DNA from: Pyxicephalus adspersus
Lineage: Eukaryota; Chordata; Amphibia; Anura; Pyxicephalidae
NCBI RefSeq assembly: GCF_032062135.1
Contig: NC_092859.1
Span: 38,948,623 to 39,012,622, forward strand
DNA length: 64,000 bases
Reading direction: 5' to 3'
Below the pieces are notes generated by a model. That model made no database searches and was not told the DNA's origin. It was given only the letters and a program-made list of their open reading frames with translations. Below, piece after piece: positions 60,901 through 64,000 of this stretch. Every line of letters begins with the position of its first letter. Within the stretch, counting starts at the first letter, position 1. The translations under genes and the position numbers were made by a program.

Positions 60901-63023
60901 TTTGCCAATCTCCAATATTGGAGTTGGTGTTGTCGTCTTTCACCACAGTGCTCTCTGTTTGAAGTCCTACCAGAATATGGTAGTGAGACATTTGGTGAAT
61001 ACACCTAGGGCTTGTATTCCACTGTTTTGGAGGAAGCCTAATCCCCTTCCGATAAGACAGTGGGTCCAAAAGGTCATTTTCATAATGCTTATAGAAAAAC
61101 TTACCAACTTCATTTTTCAACACCTTGTTTTTTGGAAACCATTTCAGGATACCCAGAATTTAGAGCCTGTAACCATCCGGTAACATGTGTAGCATTCTCA
61201 GTGTACATATGATATTATTGAAGGATGGTATTCCACCTTTGTATCCCTCCTTCATACTTTCTCTTTTATTGTCACTTCCTGTTGCATTTTTTCTTTTTGT
61301 TCAGTTGACACCACCAATTTAGTTCTAATTTGTCTGGTCTACTAAGATCCTTAAAACTGCTGGGGTAATGCTTTGTAACCCGTGGTCACTGTGCAAATTA
61401 AGGTATTTTCCATACCTTCTCTGTGTGTGTTGTCCAGTTGAGCAATCAGTTAGACCTATATCCTGTATCAATATCTGTACCTGGTTATGTACGTTTACTG
61501 TTTGTCTTTGTATTGATGCTGTTGGATATATTTAAAAATCCTTAAATAAAGAATGTAAAAAAAAAAAAAGAGGAGGAGAAGTCTATGACAAGCAATGAGA
61601 AAAGGGGTTTGCTAGACATGAACATTTTCCAAAGCGTCCACTCCCTAACAGGTTCAGAAGCACGTTGCATGTAAACAAAAACAATTTATTCAAATACTGC
61701 ATATCAGCTTTTAAAATACTTTATTTTTATTTGCTTTAACCAGCCTTTATAACCATTTTATGCTTGACGAGCCCTTGAACCCCCTTTCAGTTCTTGGTGA
61801 ACTTATGAAATATGTACAGTTCATAAGAATTAATGTGATCTGTGAGGTATAAATTATATTATAAAAAATAAAGAGGTAGAGAAAGCTAAAACCTGAGAAA
61901 ATGACTGGGACATTGATAGCAAGGGATGAGAGACACAGGAAGAAAAAGGAAGGGTAGGATAGAAATGAAGAGAAAGCGGTAGAATGGTAGAAAGCAAAAG
62001 GAAGGGGGAGGGGCAGAGAGGAGGGAGTATGATAAAATGGCGAGGAAAGGAAGAAGTGGGGAAAAAGTCACAGGGAGCAAGAAAGGAGGGAACAGTTGAG
62101 GAGAGAAACTGTGAAAGAGACAGAGATGTAGGGGTGTGTAGGGTAGCAGGGATAGAGGTAGAAAAGTGAGTCACAAGGCAAAAGAGAGGAGATAGAGAAA
62201 CTTCTAAAAATACAGGGTATTTGCACAAACAGAAGAATAAATTATTTGTGATGGTATATTTCCCTTATCTATTTTTGCACTTAATAATGAAAATATTACA
62301 ATCTACTGCTTCTTTCCCTGTATGTCCTCTAACATTAGCTGCAGCATTTTTAGTTTTCTGAGATATACACATCCACATGGTTTCCAGCTATTAGCAGCTG
62401 TGGGCTCAACATGGCATGCGTGTAACTTTTAAAGAACAGCTATTAGTGAAGAGAACAGTGTGCTGAGTGAGGGTAAACTCACTGTGAAGTTCTCCTGTCT
62501 CTTGCTCACCCACTTATTTGAAGCATTCTCCTCTTGCTTTTCTTCACCTTAGCAATTCCTAGGCTGAAGGCTCTCCCTGCAAACCTGTGTAGCCTCCTCT
62601 GCAGGGAGGAAATTTAGATTGCGTGGGAGGAAAGAGGTTCTAATTTAATCACATTTCAGTTAATATAAGTCCTAACACAGCAGTCAAGGTTGTGAGAATA
62701 TCAGGGCACACAACAGTGAGTCACTGGAGGCATGCATCGTTTTTCATTTGTTTTCACCAATTTTCCATTTTCAATAGAATTGCTAATAACAAGTTCCTGT
62801 TTTCTCTTCAGCTGAATCATTATCAAATAAAGGAAAATATCTAAAGAGGATTCGCTACCACGCGCGAGGTCGATTTGGCATCATGGACAAGGTGTACTGC
62901 CATTACTTTGTGAAGTTGGTGGAAGGTCCCCCACCTCCTAAAGAACAACCCATCTCAGGCTTCGAACAGGCAAAGGAATATGTAGAAAACCTGAAAAACC
63001 GCAACATCATTCGCAGCCTGTGA
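48902..63023 (+). CDS. MRPL22: Mitochondrial ribosomal protein L22 (uL22m), complete split coding sequence (7 exons, 204 aa)
   Basis: MRPL22 is a structural protein of the large mitoribosomal subunit; the uL22 family lines the peptide exit tunnel. Coding exons are 48902-48923, 51309-51342, 52860-52992, 54675-54740, 57447-57524, 60125-60194 and 62812-63023, total 615 nt with TGA at 63021-63023. All introns are GT-AG and all phases chain. The N-terminus ([19 protein letters not shown]) is basic, without acids, and fits a mitochondrial presequence. Then come [54 protein letters not shown] and [20 protein letters not shown], all typical of the family. Human MRPL22 is 206 aa, so the protein is full length. 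A second in-frame ATG lies at codon 5; the first was chosen because both lie in the same presequence and the family starts MAAA. Product is confident. Confidence 0.96.
49246..49377 (+). repeat. Interspersed repeat, copy 2 of 3
   Basis: The phrases GATTGTAAGCTCTTCGGGGC, TACAGCGCTGCGTAATATGT and GGTGCTATATAAATCCTGTT with an AATAAT tail match the inverse of the 13419-13553 repeat. It lies in MRPL22 intron 1. Confidence 0.65.
51112..51268. mobile_element. Palindromic MITE, second copy
   Basis: It matches the MITE at 13308-13660: TTTATTAAAGCTCTCCAAGG, GAAGCTGGGTGATCCAGCA, GGAATGGATCTGGTCCA, then a shortened inverted right half ending CTTGGAGAACTTTAAAAAAT. It lies 41 bp before the MRPL22 microexon 2. 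Confidence 0.7.
51309..51342 (+). CDS. MRPL22: MRPL22 coding exon 2 (34-nt microexon)
   Basis: It encodes [11 protein letters not shown]. Acceptor TTTTTTACAG, donor GG|GTGAGT, phase 2. It links the exon 1 and exon 3 phases exactly and gives a presequence-like basic segment. Confidence 0.82.
51551..51641 (+). repeat. Interspersed repeat, copy 3 of 3 (partial)
   Basis: TTAGATTGTTAGCCCCCTGA and GTGCTATATAAATACTGGTA with an (AAT)n tail are a shortened version of the repeat at 49246-49377. Confidence 0.55.
52701..52720. repeat. Poly(C) run
   Basis: Twenty C in MRPL22 intron 2, 139 bp before exon 3. Confidence 0.9.
52860..52992 (+). CDS. MRPL22: MRPL22 coding exon 3
   Basis: Residues 19-63: [20 protein letters not shown] and [17 protein letters not shown]. 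Acceptor TACTTTAG, donor GCG|GTGAGT, phase 0. Another frame hits a stop, so this frame is required. Confidence 0.93.
53046..53212. mobile_element. hAT-like MITE, copy 2
   Basis: The termini CAGGGTTCTCCCCAG and CTGGGTTGAGCACTG are inverted repeats with direct TAACT on both flanks. It is homologous to 26822-26981. A 5-bp shared flank is shorter than the 8 bp typical of hAT, so the superfamily is tentative. Confidence 0.6.
53555..54483 (+). pseudogene. CR1-like LINE 3' fragment
   Basis: The reverse-transcriptase palm [10 protein letters not shown] lies near 53583-53615. It is followed, with frameshifts, by [40 protein letters not shown] and [16 protein letters not shown] (53816-54178). The 3' UTR ends in a diagnostic TTTTTTCAACCTAACTATGT tail. 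It belongs to the same family as 40676-42235 and is better at the 3' end. MRPL22 intron 3. Confidence 0.82.
54675..54740 (+). CDS. MRPL22: MRPL22 coding exon 4
   Basis: Residues 64-85: [20 protein letters not shown] then KL. Acceptor CATAAAG, donor CTG|GTAAGC, phase 0. Confidence 0.95.
56107..56685. repeat. Large foldback (inverted repeat, about 130-160-bp arms)
   Basis: The left arm, about 56107-56250, is the inverse of the right arm, about 56503-56685. Pairs include GGTGAATAACCAGTT with AACTGGTTATTTACC, TTTTCAACATAACATTAAAA with its complement, and AATGATCTCCTTTTAG with CTAAAAGAAGATCATT. A loop of about 250 bp separates them. About 29 nt is extra in the right arm. It lies in MRPL22 intron 4, so a nascent transcript could form a long hairpin. 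Confidence 0.85.
57447..57524 (+). CDS. MRPL22: MRPL22 coding exon 5
   Basis: Residues 86-111: [20 protein letters not shown] then AKIMRE. Acceptor TTTATAG, donor GAG|GTAAGA, phase 0. The longer open frame running past 57524 is intron read-through. Confidence 0.95.
57895..58158. mobile_element. MITE related to 16444-16803
   Basis: The right end GACTTTAGTTCCACTTTAAA matches the family terminus. Internal CGAAGGGACATCACCTGTCT is shared with the 16.4-kb copy. The left terminus (ATTTAGGAGGAACTAAT) is diverged. MRPL22 intron 5. Confidence 0.5.
58551..58976. mobile_element. MITE with TTAAAGCAGAACTTTAAA terminus, copy 2
   Basis: The left TTAAAGCAGAACTTTAAAAA and right TAGGTATGCTTTAAAC ends are inverted relatives, the same family as 18006-18361. 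No coding capacity. MRPL22 intron 5. The rest of that intron (58.98-60.1 kb) shows nothing I recognise. Confidence 0.6.
60125..60194 (+). CDS. MRPL22: MRPL22 coding exon 6
   Basis: Residues 112-134: [20 protein letters not shown] then LHI. Acceptor AATATAG, donor G|GTAAGC, phase 1. Confidence 0.95.
60345..61569 (+). pseudogene. L1/Tx1-like LINE 3' end with poly(A) tail
   Basis: Near 60795-60860 the plus strand reads [17 protein letters not shown], the zinc-knuckle-like CW.C...GTL segment at the L1-type ORF2 C-terminus. A 3' UTR follows and ends with AAATAAAGAATGT and an A-run at 61558-61569. The element is 5'-truncated and broken. MRPL22 intron 6. Confidence 0.6.
61868..62205 (+). repeat. 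Purine-rich tract
   Basis: About 340 bp with the plus strand dominated by A and G (AGGAAGAAAAAGGAAGGG, GGGGGAGGGGCAGAGAGGAG) and few pyrimidines. The open frames on the opposite strand are Ser/Pro/Phe low-complexity artefacts of this composition. MRPL22 intron 6. Confidence 0.75.
62812..63023 (+). CDS. MRPL22: MRPL22 last coding exon
   Basis: Residues 135-204 and [43 protein letters not shown], then a charged C-terminal helix. The acceptor is TTCTCTTCAG. Confidence 0.96.
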
Positions 63024-63335
63024 CATTGCAGACTTTTCTGCAGCTACAGTGATGGGCATTGCAGCATATTATTACCTTCTTTTGAAGTCTTGTCTATAAT
63101 TGAGATGTATTGCTTAAGTTTATTAAAAAAAATTGTTTTTCGAATATCAGTGCTGTGTTGGGTATGGTAAAAAAAGAATGGTGAAAGAGAAAGCCAAGGT
63201 TGTGAACAGAAAAAGATGTATAATTTTGTCATATTCTGAGCACAGCCCTCTAGCTCTTGAAGGGGAAAGTTCTATAGTGTGACATGTGACAGAAAGCTAC
63301 AGTCCCTCAATAAAGCGCTACAAAGAGTGGATTAT
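63024..63335 (+). other. MRPL22: MRPL22 3' UTR
   Basis: Non-coding after the stop. AATAAA at 63309-63314 is the best polyadenylation signal; an earlier ATTAAA near 63122 is possible. The end is estimated as 20 nt past the signal. Confidence 0.6.
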
Positions 63336-63391
63336 ATAACAATCTGACTAATAACTCTATATTAATAAATAAATTGCCACCAAATAATGCA

Positions 63392-64000
63392 GCTTTTATT
63401 TAGAAATATACCACAATTTGAATCATTTAAAAATCCATAGCTTTATTGATAACAGCATTTTAAAATACAAACATACATCATAAAAACTAGCTATCAAGTG
63501 ACTATTTTTCTATGTACAAAATTACAATTAAAGTTTCTTCAAAAATGGTATCTAATGATGACGCTTTTCACAAAACAAAATGTCTCCACCAGACAAAAAA
63601 ACCATGAGCTGTGTAAATCATCAAATAGAATCATTTGGTATGGTATTAGTTGTAAGTCATGCCATTAAATTATCAATGTTCACTGCTGTCTGTTCGCCCC
63701 CTTTAGTTAGATTACCCCATGCCCTGTATTGGGCCAATGAATAGTATCTTCTAAAGAAGTCGAGCAAAGATAGAAGTCAGATTCGTGAATTAGATCCCTC
63801 AAGTGTACTTGGCATTGGACATACAGAAAGTACTGGAGCAGCGACAGCACTGGGGCATTCTGTTTGAATATTTAATAAGTCTTCTTTATTAAAAGTAGAG
63901 TACCTGTTTTTTGCAACTAGCTTAAATTTAAAACTTGCTGCATCACAGCCAATGCTTCACTTTTTAAATCATTTGTGCATTACTGCATATAGCTGACTGG
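63392..64000 (-). other. Possible 3' UTR of a converging minus-strand gene
   Basis: Two minus-strand AATAAA signals (63395-63400 and 63442-63447) follow, in minus direction, an AT-rich non-repetitive stretch of 3' UTR character. No coding sequence is inside the window, so the gene cannot be named. Confidence 0.35.

Noticed and set aside
61854..62228. Ser/Pro/Phe-rich minus-strand frames of 124 and 64 codons
   Set aside because: They are composition artefacts of the purine-rich tract, with no conserved motif.

Overview
The window is vertebrate genomic DNA, almost certainly from a frog. It holds two intron-rich nuclear genes in an AT-rich background full of DNA transposons, MITEs and LINE fragments. 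The anuran assignment is inference: the repeat types (Tc1/mariner, CR1-like and L1/Tx1-like LINEs, a palindromic MITE with the phrase gaagctgggtgatccagca) look like those of ranoid frogs, and the protein divergence fits an amphibian. The species cannot be named from the sequence.

GEMIN5 fills about 8.2-48.8 kb on the minus strand. I could place 28 coding exons whose splice phases all chain without a break. They encode 1,475 residues: an N-terminal double WD40 propeller, a lysine-rich linker, a TPR-like dimerisation module and a C-terminal RNA-binding region. A probable non-coding first exon ends at 48800. MRPL22 (mitochondrial ribosomal protein uL22m) lies head-to-head on the plus strand, with 7 coding exons between 48902 and 63023 encoding 204 residues. 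The two start in the same GC-rich segment near 48.8-48.95 kb, so a shared bidirectional promoter is likely. GEMIN5 recognises snRNAs for SMN-complex Sm-core assembly and also binds the cap and ribosomes; MRPL22 is a structural protein of the mitoribosome large subunit.

The edges look like 3' ends of neighbours. Bases 1-475 resemble the 3' UTR of a plus-strand gene converging on GEMIN5 (CNOT8 by vertebrate synteny). Bases 63.39-64 kb look like the 3' UTR of an unidentified minus-strand gene converging on MRPL22.

Layout of the rest: 0.5-8.2 kb is intergenic, with a small MITE, a Tc1 relic and an L1-like relic. GEMIN5 introns carry two Tc1-like elements (10.45-12.27 and 28.83-30.26 kb), a hAT-like element with target duplication (18.58-19.68 kb), several MITEs, a CR1-like LINE (40.7-42.2 kb) and an L1-like 3' end (38.3-39.6 kb). 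MRPL22 introns carry a CR1-like LINE, a large foldback (56.1-56.7 kb), MITEs, an L1-like 3' end and a purine tract.

No prokaryote-like system, CRISPR array, tRNA or rRNA was seen. I found no convincing undescribed biological system. The points most worth checking are a probable GC-AG intron in GEMIN5, a 5' leader with a junction-spanning uORF, the foldback, and rearranged transposons.
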